A model generated the notes under the pieces. It was not told the origin of the DNA. It ran no database searches and saw only the letters and a program-made list of their open reading frames with translations. DNA of 50,378 nt from positions 1-50,378 of the forward strand of contig JAFPYX010000101.1 of the NCBI GenBank assembly GCA_017417585.1, written 5' to 3'. This document shows, piece by piece, positions 8,816 to 18,500 of the stretch; the first letter of the stretch is position 1, and every line of letters begins with the position of its first letter. The position numbers were made by a program, and so were the translations under genes. Origin of the DNA: Victivallales bacterium. Lineage in GTDB: Bacteria; Verrucomicrobiota; Lentisphaeria; Oligosphaerales; Oligosphaeraceae.

Positions 8816-9495
8816 AACTACCATCCATTTTCGCAAATCCCGAAGAAGCTGACAACGTGGAAGGCATCGTCAGCTTTTCCTACGACCTGAATGCCGCGAT
8901 GCTTCAGGACGCCTACAGCCACGGCATCTTCCCATGGCCACTTAACGACGAAATCATCCCCTGGGTGAGTCCGCCAGAGCGTGGAGTGATTCCGTTGGAA
9001 GAGTTCCATATCCCACGTAGTTTCCAACGGCAACTGCGTAAGGGGCAGTTCGAGTTGCGCGTCGACACCGCCTTCGAGGCGGTCATCCGGGGCTGCGCCA
9101 CGCAGGAACGCCCTGGTGGAGGGACCTGGATAACCCCGAAGATCATCCGGGCGTATTGCGAACTACACGAGACGGGCTGGGCGCACTCCTTCGAGACCTG
9201 GGAGAAGGCGACTGGACAACTGGTCGGCGGGTTGTATGGCGTGTCCATCGGCAAGATATTTTCTGGCGAGTCGATGTTCCACACCGGCACCGGTGCCTCA
9301 AAGTTTGCACTGGTGGGCACTGCGGAAATATTGAAGAAATGCGGGGTGACCATCCTGGATACCGAGATGGTCACCAGCACCACTGCGCTCTTCGGCGCAC
9401 GGGAGATTCCACGTGAGCAATTCCTCAAATGGCTGGAGGCCAACCGAGGGAACCCCCTGTCCACTGATGAATTGCGGAGGGTGATGGCTCGTTGA
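8806..9495 (+). CDS. aat: leucyl/phenylalanyl-tRNA-protein transferase
   Basis: Transfers Leu or Phe from aminoacyl-tRNA to proteins with N-terminal Arg or Lys, marking them for ClpS/ClpAP (N-degron pathway, cytoplasm). Seen: the diagnostic N-terminal block AYSHGIFPWP then PWVSPPERGVI, the central RGCATQERPGGGTWI, and the GNAT-like core GGLYGVSIGKIFSGESMF with ILDTEMVTSTTALFGAREIPREQF. Length 229 is normal. The ATG at 8806 lies inside the end of the serine hydrolase gene. It is the last gene of the rightward group; a short inverted repeat (GGCTCG 9486-9491, CGAGCC 9497-9502) overlaps the stop codon but has no T-tract. Confidence 0.96.
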   Translation: MPLKLPSIFANPEEADNVEGIVSFSYDLNAAMLQDAYSHGIFPWPLNDEIIPWVSPPERGVIPLEEFHIPRSFQRQLRKGQFELRVDTAFEAVIRGCATQERPGGGTWITPKIIRAYCELHETGWAHSFETWEKATGQLVGGLYGVSIGKIFSGESMFHTGTGASKFALVGTAEILKKCGVTILDTEMVTSTTALFGAREIPREQFLKWLEANRGNPLSTDELRRVMAR

Positions 9496-9517
9496 ACGAG
9501 CCTAGGAGTTTGGACTA

Positions 9518-10228
9518 CTATTCTTCTTCGTCGGGTATCTCGACACTGACGATGATATTATCCAGCGTGCCTTCAATCATATAGGCATATTCGCCCTCGA
9601 CACCGACATAGCTGCGGGCAAAGAGCGCCTTGGTGTCCGGGTCGTAGGAAATCTCGCTGACCTCATCCTCGCTGTTTGCCACGGCAATCTGAATCTCCTT
9701 GAGATTGAACTTGCCTTTGACGGCGACTTCGCCGGTGGTGAAGAGCGGCTTGCCTTCGGCATCCCGCAGAGACAGGGTGATGACGCGCTTTGCTGCATCG
9801 TACTCGATGGTGGCTTTGGCCTTGAAGGCTGGAAGTGTGGAAACTGGTTCGAAATCCTTGATGCGCACTGTGATTCCGGGAACTACCTGCACACGCGGAT
9901 GGCAGACGCGCACACGATTGTCACCCATCGTGAAGGCGAATTGCGCCTTTTGGCGGGTGCCGTCACCGAGACCGAAGATGAACCAGCCGTAGTGATGCCA
10001 AGTGGTCAGGTCGAGGTCGGCGGAAAAGGAGAAACTCTGACCGTTGGTAGGTGCCTTGAGTTTGAGGGTGGAAGTGAGCAGTGGATGGCGCGGGTCATCT
10101 TTGTTTTCCGCTGCTATGGTCTTGAGGTTCGGGTCGGTGTCAAAGGTGAATTTGGTGACGGTATCTTCCGCGAAAAGCGCGTTGGTGACGAAAACAGCAA
10201 GCAGAATGGTTACTAGAGTTCTTTTCAT
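9518..10228 (-). CDS. secreted protein of unknown function, lectin-like beta-sandwich
   Basis: Not recognised by family. Seen: signal peptide MKRTLVTILLAVFVTNALFA, then about 215 residues of beta-rich sequence without transmembrane segments, ending in an acidic tail (PDEEE). Alternating hydrophobic strands and phrases such as FSFSADLDLTTWHHYGWFIF and TLDNIIVSVE resemble concanavalin-like domains found in secreted PVC proteins. AGGA precedes the ATG by 6 nt. It is the third gene of a leftward group of secreted proteins (13372, 11882, 10228) and probably acts with them at the cell surface. Confidence 0.6.
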   Translation of the reverse strand: MKRTLVTILLAVFVTNALFAEDTVTKFTFDTDPNLKTIAAENKDDPRHPLLTSTLKLKAPTNGQSFSFSADLDLTTWHHYGWFIFGLGDGTRQKAQFAFTMGDNRVRVCHPRVQVVPGITVRIKDFEPVSTLPAFKAKATIEYDAAKRVITLSLRDAEGKPLFTTGEVAVKGKFNLKEIQIAVANSEDEVSEISYDPDTKALFARSYVGVEGEYAYMIEGTLDNIIVSVEIPDEEE

Positions 10229-10256
10229 GGCATTCCTCGTTGATTTTGTTATGAGT

Positions 10257-11882
10257 CTAATTGCTAATTTTCAGAAAGAGCCGATAGCATTCTTCATCGA
10301 CGGCCTCGGCGACTCCGGGCTGGGTATTTGCACTCCAGAAGGCGAAGCCGGGGGATTCGGGGGCGAGCTGACGGACGAGCCGCATTTGTTCCAGGATGCT
10401 GTCGCGCTGGACTTCTGGGGAAGCCCAGTTGCTCCAGGTCTGGTCAGTAACCAGTCCCATGATGCAGTGGTCGATGATGCCGTAAGAACGGAAGTTTTCA
10501 ATGGCTTTGCGCAACGGCGCGGTGTCCTCGCCTGGCTTGACATAGACCTCGAAGAGCAGGAAGTCGATGACGCCGTCCTTGACCAGCTGCACGATTTCCG
10601 GTGCGGCCTGAGTTCCGATGGTCCAGACGCAGACGAGAGTTTCGGGGTGACGTTCGCGGAAGCCGGGGAGGATTTCGGCGAGATGCGGTGCGGGGCCTTC
10701 GAAGCGGAAAATCTCGTCCACGGAGAATCCGTCATAGCCCATTGCGGGGAATGCATCGTATGCGTCCTCGGCGGTTTTTTCGGAGATTCCGACGCCACGC
10801 ATGGCGTATGCGCCACGTCGATGGCATTCGGGGATGGACTCTGGGATACATTGCGAGGTATTGGAGTAGGGCAGATGCGGGACTTCGCCGTACCAGAGGA
10901 AATAGATGTCCCTTTTGGCGGCGGCGGCACGGAAGATGAGTTTGTTGTTTTCCGGTTTCCAGTCACCAGATTGGTTTTCTGAATCGATTTGGATGACGGT
11001 CTCGTATTCGCCGGGCTGGGTGATATTTCGTTCCCAGGCGATGGTATGGCTGGTGTTGGCTTCAAGGGCGGGGAGTGTGGTGTCCAGCAGAATTTCTTCG
11101 TTGCAAGTGACGGTAGCACGGCAGGGCTTCGAGGCGACTGCACCGTAGTTGGAGATCGTGGCGGTGAAACGGACGGTCTCTCCTGGAATCGGGTACATCT
11201 TGGAGGTGGCGAGCGCAGGATTGGTGGATACGAGGTTGCCATCTGGCAGGCCGAGGTCGGGTGCCTTGCGAGCGGCAAGCACTGTGCTGTGGGTGCTTTC
11301 TAGTCCAGAACGGTCCACGGCGGTGACGGTGTAATAGGTCACGCTGTCGCCCCAGGTCTCGTCGCGGTAGTTTTGTTCCGGCGTCCGCGCTTTTTTGATT
11401 TCGGCGAGAAGGACGGATGGCTGTCCCTCGTTGTCTGTCCGATAGATGCGGTAGCGGCGAATGCCTGCGGGGTTTTCCAGAGTTGGGCCGATCCACTCCA
11501 AAATTGGCGCGCCATTCTCGTAGCGCAAGACAGGTTCGGGCGGGGGCGGAGGAGTTCGGTCTGTTTCCACCACTGAAACTGCGTCCTCGAAATGCAATTT
11601 ACGGCCAAGTTCGTCGGTGGAGGCCAGAGCATAGTGGAAAGTGCCGTTGGCGTTGGCGGTGATTTCGGCGGTTTCGCCGGTTGCCACGACATCCGCCTGG
11701 TCGAAGTCCTCTGCCGTGAGTGGCTCGCTGGAACGATAAATAAGGTACTGTCGGCCGGCTTCCGCGTCGGTGACGGCTAGGTGGGTGATTCCAGCCTCCT
11801 CATCGTGGGTGGCAGTCAAGTTTGCGGCGGATAGCAGCTGAAACCCTGCGAGAAAAACTAAAATGGCGAGGGAAAGAGCCAT
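10257..11882 (-). CDS. secreted FN3/CARDB protein with C-terminal TIM-barrel-like domain
   Basis: Function unknown; probably a surface or periplasmic glycan-binding or glycan-cleaving protein. Seen: signal peptide (1-19) and two fibronectin-III-like repeats (about 20-105 and 110-200, the second with YRIYRTDNEG and YYTVTAVDRSGLES). A CARDB-like domain spans about 215-305 (PGETVRFTATISNYG, then a PENNK motif). The C-terminal region of about 310-541 has the repeat pattern of a barrel, with GYDGFSVDEIF as the likely acidic active-site strand. The upstream neighbour carries a comparable IMIDEMGG motif in a barrel-like region, so the two are probably paralogous in that part. The 5' spacer is filled by tandem repeats and has no Shine-Dalgarno. 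Confidence 0.65.
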   Translation of the reverse strand: MALSLAILVFLAGFQLLSAANLTATHDEEAGITHLAVTDAEAGRQYLIYRSSEPLTAEDFDQADVVATGETAEITANANGTFHYALASTDELGRKLHFEDAVSVVETDRTPPPPPEPVLRYENGAPILEWIGPTLENPAGIRRYRIYRTDNEGQPSVLLAEIKKARTPEQNYRDETWGDSVTYYTVTAVDRSGLESTHSTVLAARKAPDLGLPDGNLVSTNPALATSKMYPIPGETVRFTATISNYGAVASKPCRATVTCNEEILLDTTLPALEANTSHTIAWERNITQPGEYETVIQIDSENQSGDWKPENNKLIFRAAAAKRDIYFLWYGEVPHLPYSNTSQCIPESIPECHRRGAYAMRGVGISEKTAEDAYDAFPAMGYDGFSVDEIFRFEGPAPHLAEILPGFRERHPETLVCVWTIGTQAAPEIVQLVKDGVIDFLLFEVYVKPGEDTAPLRKAIENFRSYGIIDHCIMGLVTDQTWSNWASPEVQRDSILEQMRLVRQLAPESPGFAFWSANTQPGVAEAVDEECYRLFLKISN

Positions 11883-11887
11883 GAAAA

Positions 11888-11947
11888 GAGGTGAGAGGTG
11901 AAAGAATAAATGTCCTGTCTGTCTCGTCAGTCCCGTTTGTCCCGTTA
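11888..11947. repeat. heptamer and nonamer arrays between two secreted-protein genes
   Basis: Two near-identical GAGGTGA heptamers (about 11888-11901), then four degenerate nonamers: GTCCTGTCT (11912-11920), GTCTCGTCA, GTCCCGTTT and GTCCCGTTA (11939-11947). They fill almost the whole 62-bp gap between the two leftward genes and touch the stop codon of the upstream one. Period 9, as in the CTAG arrays, but the unit is unrelated. Confidence 0.7.
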
Positions 11948-13372
11948 TGGCCTCACGTAGATTTCGCGTTCGGCAGAGCCACGAAGGATGGTCTGCTGGG
12001 AATTGGCAGGGTAGATTTCTGCGCGAATGCGGACGTAGCCGGGGTTCTCCGGCACAAATCCGGCTCGAACTTGCACAGCGCGCGGGATTTCTTCGGTGCG
12101 CACAGCCGGGAGGTCAATCAGTGTGTCGGAAATCACGAGTTCGTTGGCCCAGAGGACAACGCGTGCCTGCCGTGCGTCCGAGGCACCGATATTGCGGAAA
12201 CCGGCCAGAACGGTGACTGGCTGACCCGCATGCAACTCCAGACTCTCCAGTTGAAGATCTTCTGGATAGACATCCAGCACGGGCAACAGGAAGTACTTTC
12301 GGCACAATTCGTCGGCAAAGTGAGTCATTCCCGCCGTTGGTGGATCCCCATGGAAGAAACCCACGCCGGGCATCTCAGGTGCGTGCATACGGATGTAGCG
12401 CAATTGGTCCTCCAGTTCGTATGGAGTGATGTTGAAGTCCTCTTCGTGTCCGACCAACGCGAGAGTCATGACGGTGTTCATCAGCACATCCTGACGGCGT
12501 GCCAACTCGATGCGCTGGTCAAAATAGACCATCCGCCGGAAGGCGTGGAACTCCGCGACCTGGTAGTTGCAATAGGCTTCGCACATCAGGAGGTTGATGC
12601 CTTCGTTTGTGCGATAGACATTGCGGGCGATGTTGCAATAAGGTTCGCGGAGCGAGCCACACATCCAGACGGCGGTAAAGGCGGCGGGATTCGTGTGGAG
12701 GAACTGCCTGAGGCCGTCAAACCATGGTGCTGCAAGGATTTCCTGGTCATCGTAACCACCCATCTCGTCTATCATGATGCCAGCGGCGCCATTCTTGAGG
12801 TCGTCAAGTCCCTCCGCCAATTCTGCCGCATATTCTTCTGGAGTGGCTTCCTTGTTGAGGCCTTTCCAGAGACAGGGAAGCGCACCGCGCTTGCGCCAGT
12901 AGGCAATGTCCTCTTGGGCGGCCAGCACGACATTGGGGTATCTGAGATCCCGGCAGGTGCCTTTGTGGCCGCCGAACCACGGAAAATAAAGCGGACGGCT
13001 GATGACGGGAACGACGGCGGTTGCGTTCACGACTTCGCCGTCCGGGGTGGATGCGGCCACTGCGATGAGGGCTTCACCATTTTCCCGTGGGATCCAAGGT
13101 ATGACGGCTTCGGCTTCGCCTCGTGCGGGAATGGCGATTTCCGCGATGCCGAGGACAGAACCATTGCTTAAGGCGGCTGAGACAATGGCGCGAGTATCCT
13201 GGTCTACGAGGTTGTGTACGGTTATGCCAATTTCTGCCTCAATGCCTTGAATTGGTAGCATCGGTCGGAAATTGACATCGCTGGAGCCGACTAAAGATGT
13301 GTCGATGCTCAAAGTTGCGGCGGAGAGCATGGTGGACAGCGTCAGGACGAGAAGCAGACCAAGATGTTTCAT
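11945..13372 (-). CDS. secreted protein with barrel-like core and CARDB-like C-terminus
   Basis: Function unknown. Seen: signal peptide from MKHLGLLLVL to about residue 18, an N-terminal beta-sandwich (about 25-120), and a barrel-like core of about 125-370 (PLYFPWFGGHKGTC, GAAGIMIDEMGGYDD, VGFFHGDPP). A C-terminal CARDB-like sandwich follows (LHAGQPVTVLAGFRNIGASDARQARVV). The acidic pair in IMIDEMGG parallels VDEIF in the gene downstream. The ATG at 13372 is preferred; an upstream TTG at 13384 would add four residues and spoil the signal peptide start. It heads a three-gene leftward group of secreted proteins. Confidence 0.65.
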   Translation of the reverse strand: MKHLGLLLVLTLSTMLSAATLSIDTSLVGSSDVNFRPMLPIQGIEAEIGITVHNLVDQDTRAIVSAALSNGSVLGIAEIAIPARGEAEAVIPWIPRENGEALIAVAASTPDGEVVNATAVVPVISRPLYFPWFGGHKGTCRDLRYPNVVLAAQEDIAYWRKRGALPCLWKGLNKEATPEEYAAELAEGLDDLKNGAAGIMIDEMGGYDDQEILAAPWFDGLRQFLHTNPAAFTAVWMCGSLREPYCNIARNVYRTNEGINLLMCEAYCNYQVAEFHAFRRMVYFDQRIELARRQDVLMNTVMTLALVGHEEDFNITPYELEDQLRYIRMHAPEMPGVGFFHGDPPTAGMTHFADELCRKYFLLPVLDVYPEDLQLESLELHAGQPVTVLAGFRNIGASDARQARVVLWANELVISDTLIDLPAVRTEEIPRAVQVRAGFVPENPGYVRIRAEIYPANSQQTILRGSAEREIYVRP

Positions 13373-13402
13373 ACGGCAACCCAATGCTTTAAGAGAACAG
13401 AT

Positions 13403-13437
13403 AAGCCGCAGAAGAGAGACGGTCTCTTCTGCGGCTT
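13403..13437 (-). terminator. long hairpin after the pseudopilin gene
   Basis: Perfect 15-bp stem (AAGCCGCAGAAGAGA and its complement) with a 5-nt loop (13418-13422), 30 bp after the pseudopilin stop. On the leftward transcript it is followed by a T-rich but interrupted stretch (TTATCTGTTCTCTT), so termination may be partial and allow some readthrough into the secreted-protein group. Confidence 0.7.
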
Positions 13438-13467
13438 GGACAACGCATAATTGGCCAGGAGACGCTA

Positions 13468-14250
13468 TTAGTTCTTGTAGGGGATGAAGTCCTGGTATTT
13501 GAGACCGCCGGTCTTGTTGATGGAGGTGGTGTGCCCATCCGACATGACCATGTTTGCCTGTCCATTATGGATGAAACCAGTGGTCTCATCATCGGCGGCA
13601 TTGGCGTAAAGCGGATCGTCGTTGGAGAGCTTGGTGCCGAGGTTGGCACCGCCGGCCGCGTCGTAGATTGCCTTGAAGCTAAGCGGGGCACCCCAGTGAG
13701 TATGCTGAACCGCAGAGTCCATGGCGATGAAGCAATTTGCAGAATACTCAATCTTGGTAAGTTTCATCCCTTTGAAGCCGCCAGTGGCGGGGATTGTGAT
13801 GGAATCGTAGTCCCAAGGTGAGGCGATGGCGTCTTTCGGATGGGTGATGAGGGGATTGCTGATGTACGCGTTGGCGACCGAGGCATAGAATTCATCACTC
13901 AGCCCGTCGGCGAATTCGCTTGTCTTGCAGTTCAGGGTACTGTTAAGGATGGCGGATTTGCTGGGGAAGAAAGCCAAGCCCAGGTAGGAATGGAGGGCGC
14001 CGGACCAGCTGGCGGTGCGTACCGTGCCATTGTCATCAAGCATATTCTGCTTGACTGTCGGGAAAAACTCCTTGTTGTCATTGGTGTACATGTTCGCCGC
14101 CAGACCAATCTGCTTGAGGTTGTTTATGCAAGCGACCGCCTGAGCCTTGGAACGAGCCTTGTTGACGGCGGGCAACAACATGCCAGCCAAAATGGCAATG
14201 ATGGCGATGACCACCAAAAGCTCAATCAAAGTAAATGCGTTTTTGCGCAT
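13468..14250 (-). CDS. type II secretion-like pseudopilin, DUF1559 family
   Basis: Pilin-like protein with a class III prepilin signal: a short basic leader, then [24 protein letters not shown], which prepilin peptidase would cut before the F and methylate. The rest is a soluble domain with early family features ([20 protein letters not shown]) and a C-terminal [10 protein letters not shown] resembling the usual DGHV end of DUF1559 proteins. Such proteins are amplified in Lentisphaerae and Planctomycetes and probably form surface or secretion fibres; the precise role is unknown. A strong GGAGG lies 7 nt before the ATG. Hairpins lie both before and after the gene, so it is probably transcribed alone. 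Confidence 0.92.
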   Translation of the reverse strand: MRKNAFTLIELLVVIAIIAILAGMLLPAVNKARSKAQAVACINNLKQIGLAANMYTNDNKEFFPTVKQNMLDDNGTVRTASWSGALHSYLGLAFFPSKSAILNSTLNCKTSEFADGLSDEFYASVANAYISNPLITHPKDAIASPWDYDSITIPATGGFKGMKLTKIEYSANCFIAMDSAVQHTHWGAPLSFKAIYDAAGGANLGTKLSNDDPLYANAADDETTGFIHNGQANMVMSDGHTTSINKTGGLKYQDFIPYKN

Positions 14251-14289
14251 GGAGAATCCTCCTTGGTTGTGAATTTCGTAAAAAAGTCA

Positions 14290-14342
14290 ATTACACCCTT
14301 ATTTTAGGAAATTTTCACAAAAAAACAAAATAAAAGTGTAAT
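14290..14342 (-). terminator. AT-rich inverted repeat between pheS and pseudopilin
   Basis: Arms ATTACACCCTTATTTT (14290-14305) and AAAATAAAAGTGTAAT (14327-14342) match at 14 of 16 positions around a 21-bp spacer. On the leftward strand the second arm is followed by GAC and a T6 run, which fits a terminator for pheS. The same AT-rich block may hold the pseudopilin promoter. Confidence 0.45.
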
Positions 14343-14431
14343 GAAAGGGAAATCTTTTTGTGGTTTTGGAATCGCATTGCAGAACTGACGTGTTTTGTCG
14401 GGTTCGCAATGCTGGACTCGGCTCATTCTGC

Positions 14432-15475
14432 CTAGAATTGATGGAGGAAGCGGAGGTCGTTTTCGTAAAGAAGTCGCAAATCGTTGATGGCGTATTTAAT
14501 CATGGCAATACGCTCAATGCCCATGCCGAAGGCGTATCCGGAGAGCTCTTCGGGATTCCAGCCGACATTGCGAAGAACCTGTGGATTGACCATTCCGGCT
14601 CCGGAGATTTCAATCCAGCCGGTTCCCTTGCAGACCTTGCAGCCTTTTCCACCGCAGGCCATGCAGGAGGCGTCCCATTCCACGCTGGGTTCGGTGAAGG
14701 GGAAGAAGTGCGGGCGGAAACGGATTTTGACATTGGAGCCGAACATCTCCTTGGCGTAATAGGAGAGAGTGCCCTTGAGGTCGGCGAGAGAGACTTTCTT
14801 GTCCACATAGAGCCCCTCGATCTGGTGGAAGCTCATGCCGTGCGTGGCGTCCGGCGTATCGCGGCGGTAGCAGCGTCCAGGACAGACGATGCGGACGGGG
14901 GCGGGGTGCGCCTCCATTGCACGGATCTGGACGGGCGAGGTCTGGGTCCGCAGAATCATCGTGTCCTTGGCCAGGTAGTCGTGGTGGTCCAGGTCGAAGT
15001 AGAAGGTGTCGGTGACGGCTCTGGACGGGTGGTCCTGGGGGGCGTTCAATGCGTCGAAGTTGTGCCAGACGTCCTCCAGGTCTGGACCGTCGGCGACGAC
15101 AAAGCCCATTCGACGGAAGACTGCGACAGCCTCTTCCATGACTTGGGTGATGGGGTGCTGGTGTCCCAGGCCGCGCCGGCGAGCGGGTAGGGTGACGTCG
15201 ATGGCCTGGGCAGCCCCCGTCTGACCGTCGAGGCTTGCCGCAGCCTCCTGGAATGCGGCCTCCATCTGCTTTTTGACGAGGTTGAGGGTCTTGCCTACGG
15301 CGGGCTTGTCAGCGGGAGGGACGGTGCCCATCTGACCCATCAGAGCGGTCATCACCCCTTTCCGGCTGAGGTATTTGATGCGCAGTTCCTCGATGGCGGC
15401 GTTCGACTTTGCCTGGGCAAGGGCGTCTTTCGCCTCGGCCAGGGTCGAGAGCAGTTTTTCTTCAAGTGCAGTCAT
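14432..15475 (-). CDS. pheS: phenylalanine-tRNA ligase alpha subunit
   Basis: Catalytic subunit of the alpha2-beta2 enzyme that charges tRNA-Phe. Seen: N-terminal coiled coil (about 1-85), class II core opening HPITQVMEEA, the phenylalanine-site region DTFYFD, and motif 2 region GRCYRRDTPDATHGMSFHQIEG. A four-cysteine cluster (CMACGGKGCKVC) precedes TGWIEISGAGMV, and motif 3 is GMGIERIAMIKY. Length 347 is normal. The beta-subunit gene pheT is usually adjacent but is not in this window, so the subunits are encoded apart. Upstream is an AsmA-like gene. Confidence 0.97.
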   Translation of the reverse strand: MTALEEKLLSTLAEAKDALAQAKSNAAIEELRIKYLSRKGVMTALMGQMGTVPPADKPAVGKTLNLVKKQMEAAFQEAAASLDGQTGAAQAIDVTLPARRRGLGHQHPITQVMEEAVAVFRRMGFVVADGPDLEDVWHNFDALNAPQDHPSRAVTDTFYFDLDHHDYLAKDTMILRTQTSPVQIRAMEAHPAPVRIVCPGRCYRRDTPDATHGMSFHQIEGLYVDKKVSLADLKGTLSYYAKEMFGSNVKIRFRPHFFPFTEPSVEWDASCMACGGKGCKVCKGTGWIEISGAGMVNPQVLRNVGWNPEELSGYAFGMGIERIAMIKYAINDLRLLYENDLRFLHQF

Positions 15476-15571
15476 GATTGAAAACAGGTTTGAAATGTTG
15501 CTTGGCGCGTTTTTTTGATAATATAAAGGGTAATTCAGCCCCCGGCGCTGGAAACCTCGATAGCAGGGAAC

Positions 15572-18500
15572 TTAGTCATCTTTGTCTTCGAGTTTGCGCC
15601 AGCCGGATCGCAGATGCCACTCGTAGTCGTTTGGCTTGCCTACCAGTTCCGCCTTGAATGCCCATGAGAGCGGCCGAAGAATCCAGTTGATGATGCTGAG
15701 GTTTTTCAGGAATTGCCCGGAGACCAGAAAATCCATCTGGTTGTTCTGGAGGTCATATTCGCCTGATCCTGCCAAGGCGACAACCGTGCCGTCGGTCTTG
15801 AATTCCGGGATGAAGATTCGATTCCCCTGGCATTCCACGGTCGCTTTTAGGCGCGAGATGGTTCCCAGCCGTGCGATTTTATTTCGGGAGAAGAAATTGA
15901 ATGTCCCAACCGAGATGATGTTCCCCAGTGAGGTCAGCAAGGGCACATGCCACAGGTCGGCCTTGTGGATGGAGATCTGCCCATTTCCTTCAATGTGAAT
16001 GGGGCGATTCGCCCAATTCAGGTAGAACGCCAGCTTGGCGTCGGCATCCAGAAGTCCTGGCTGGATGTCGAGCGAGTCGTTTTTTTCCGCCGGGAGTTCT
16101 TCGGAGGGCTTTTCGGGAGCGCCGTGTTCATGGAAACTTGAGGCGGTTGCCCGGATGAGTTCTTGCAAGGGGAGGTCATCGATGTTCAACAGGCACTGGC
16201 CAGTGCCGTTGCTGTGGTTGTATTCCCCTGTGGCCGCCAGTTTCCCTCCGAAAAACTCCGCGTTCTTGCAGTCCCATTGGATGAATTGAGGCGTGGCCAG
16301 CCACTTTGCATTGAGATTCTGCAGTTCGACGGCGTAGAATTTTACCCACGGGGCCTCGATGGAGCCAATAAGGCGAAGATAAGGATTGGTCCCATAGAGG
16401 AAGTTGCCGTGGAGGTCAAAATAGGTCTGATGGGAAAGCGAAACAGGTTCCAGCATGGGCTGGAGTGGCTCGGCGACATTGCTGACGAGATTCAGGATGT
16501 CAAGTTCGCCGTCGTGGAAATGGAGGTCGAATTGCCCAATGATGTCGTTGGCGAATCTGAGGTGGACTTCTCCGGTGAGGCGGGTGGGGTCGTCCGGATC
16601 CTCGCTGTCCAGAACGACATCTTTGATTTGGACCTCGCCATCTGGCAAGGCGAGGTCCAGACGACAATGGGCACGTGGAATTTTGACTTTCCGATAATAG
16701 AAGTCGCTGGCATCGCCTTCTCCGCGCAGGTCAAACTGCCAGGAGCGCTGTGCCGGCAGACTCCGGAATTCAATGCAGTCGAAGGAAAAGTGTCCGGTGG
16801 GACTGTCAGACCAGCCAAACGGCTCCCAGATTTGCTGGAAGAGCGCCATTGCGCTTGGTTCCATGAGGAACGGCTTGATGAAGAGCGGATCGCCGCGATA
16901 TTCGAGACTGTCGAACAGAATGGCGAACGGCGAGTATTCAATCTTGAAGCTGCCAGTCACCTGCGGATTCTGCTTCGGTGCTTCCATGGAAAATTGCGTC
17001 ATTTGGAAATCATGGCCTGTGACTAAGAATGCGGCGTCCAGGTGGGCGAGGGGGATTTGTTGGAAGACGCACTTGCCCAAATGCGCTTCGCCTTGAAGTT
17101 GAAAACGCGACCAGTTGTTCAACGGCCACTTCGGAATAGTGAAATCCAGCGTGCCGGGCTGTTCGCTTTGCAGCCAGTCCAGGCGGTATGACGGGTCCAG
17201 ATGCAAGAGAAGCGCCAGGCGATTGCACAGGACGTCGGGAAGCAAGGTGCTGTGTCCTTTCTCCAAGGTGAGGGTGTTTTCTTGCAGGTCGGCTTTTATC
17301 GTCCCGTCGAGTTCCAGGAATGTCTTGGTTATCGTGGAAACGACATCCTGCGAGGAAAGCGAAGTGTGCATGTCCACGGTGGCATGCGGCTTGCCATGGA
17401 GCAACTCCGTAAGCGGGGAATGAAGTTTTGCGGACAGCAGTATGTTTTCACTCTCAAGTGGCAGGGAGGAAGTGACATCCGACAGAGTCAGGTCCCCGTT
17501 CCGCAGGGAAAAGTTTACTCGCGTGTCTAGGAAGGCAAGGGAACTGAATTGAAATTGCGGCTGCCGGATGGTACCGTCCAAGGTCCATTTGGTCCAATCC
17601 AGCGGAGAGGGTGCAAGAGTGGCCTCGAAGGCTGTGTTGGTCTGGAATTTCACCGATGGGGACTGAAGGAAATCCAGTTCCAGATCTTTGGCGACACGTG
17701 GAAGATTGGCGGAGCCGCTGAGATGGGCGGCGAGCTCCTGGGTGGCAAAATTCCAGGTCACTTCGCCTTTGAAGACATCTCGGTTCCTGAAATCCAGGAC
17801 GACCGTGGCATTGTCCAAGTGAAGTGTCTGGTCGATGAAGGTGAAATGGCCGCTGCATTTGTGGATCTGCAGATTTGCGGCATGAATGTCCTTGCAGGAG
17901 AAAAACAGCGATGGTTGCAAACGATTCCAGTCGTCGCCTGAATGGTTCAGCGAGGCTTCAAATTCAATTGGAGACTGGAAATGAAGCCATTCCGGAATAC
18001 TGCCAGGCGGCGAGTTGGTCAGCCGGACGATGGTCGCGGGGAAGATGCATCCGTTGGTCTCCAAGTTGAATTCCTTGGTTTGGAACTGATAGGACATTTC
18101 CCCCTGGATGACTTCGCTGGGTGACAGAAGCAGCTGGAGTTGCGAAAGGCGGATGTCCTTGTCATGATAAAAGAAATTCCCGCGGTGCTTGGGGATTACG
18201 ACGCCTCTGAAGATGGCGTCTGTAATGCCGTATTCCCCCTGGACGGAGATGGAATCCGGTTCAAGGATGTCTCCGTGGATGTTGGCGTGCAGGAAGGTGT
18301 CGTTGGTGCCGAATTTGATTTGCGACAGCTCTTGCTGGAGGGAGTTCAATGTCGTCTTGATTTGCGCGGCCAATTCTTCTTGCTCTTCGGGGGTGAGATC
18401 ACTTTCCGCCAATAGCTCTGCCAAGTGTGTGCCATTATATAAAGTGGCGTTAAGCAACAAGTGGATGCCGGCAATTTGCGTGCTGACATTCCCCTGGAGA

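Noticed and set aside
9486..9502. Hairpin GGCTCG/CGAGCC at the aat stop codon as a terminator
   Set aside because: Only 6 bp, overlaps the stop codon and has no T-tract on either strand.
10044..10982. Open frame on the + strand (312 codons)
   Set aside because: Antisense across two leftward secreted-protein genes and spans their intergenic gap; no family features.
11891..13171. Long open frame on the + strand (426 codons)
   Set aside because: It is antisense to the secreted barrel-like gene, has no signal or domain features, and reflects codon bias; the - strand protein has a signal peptide and recognisable domains.
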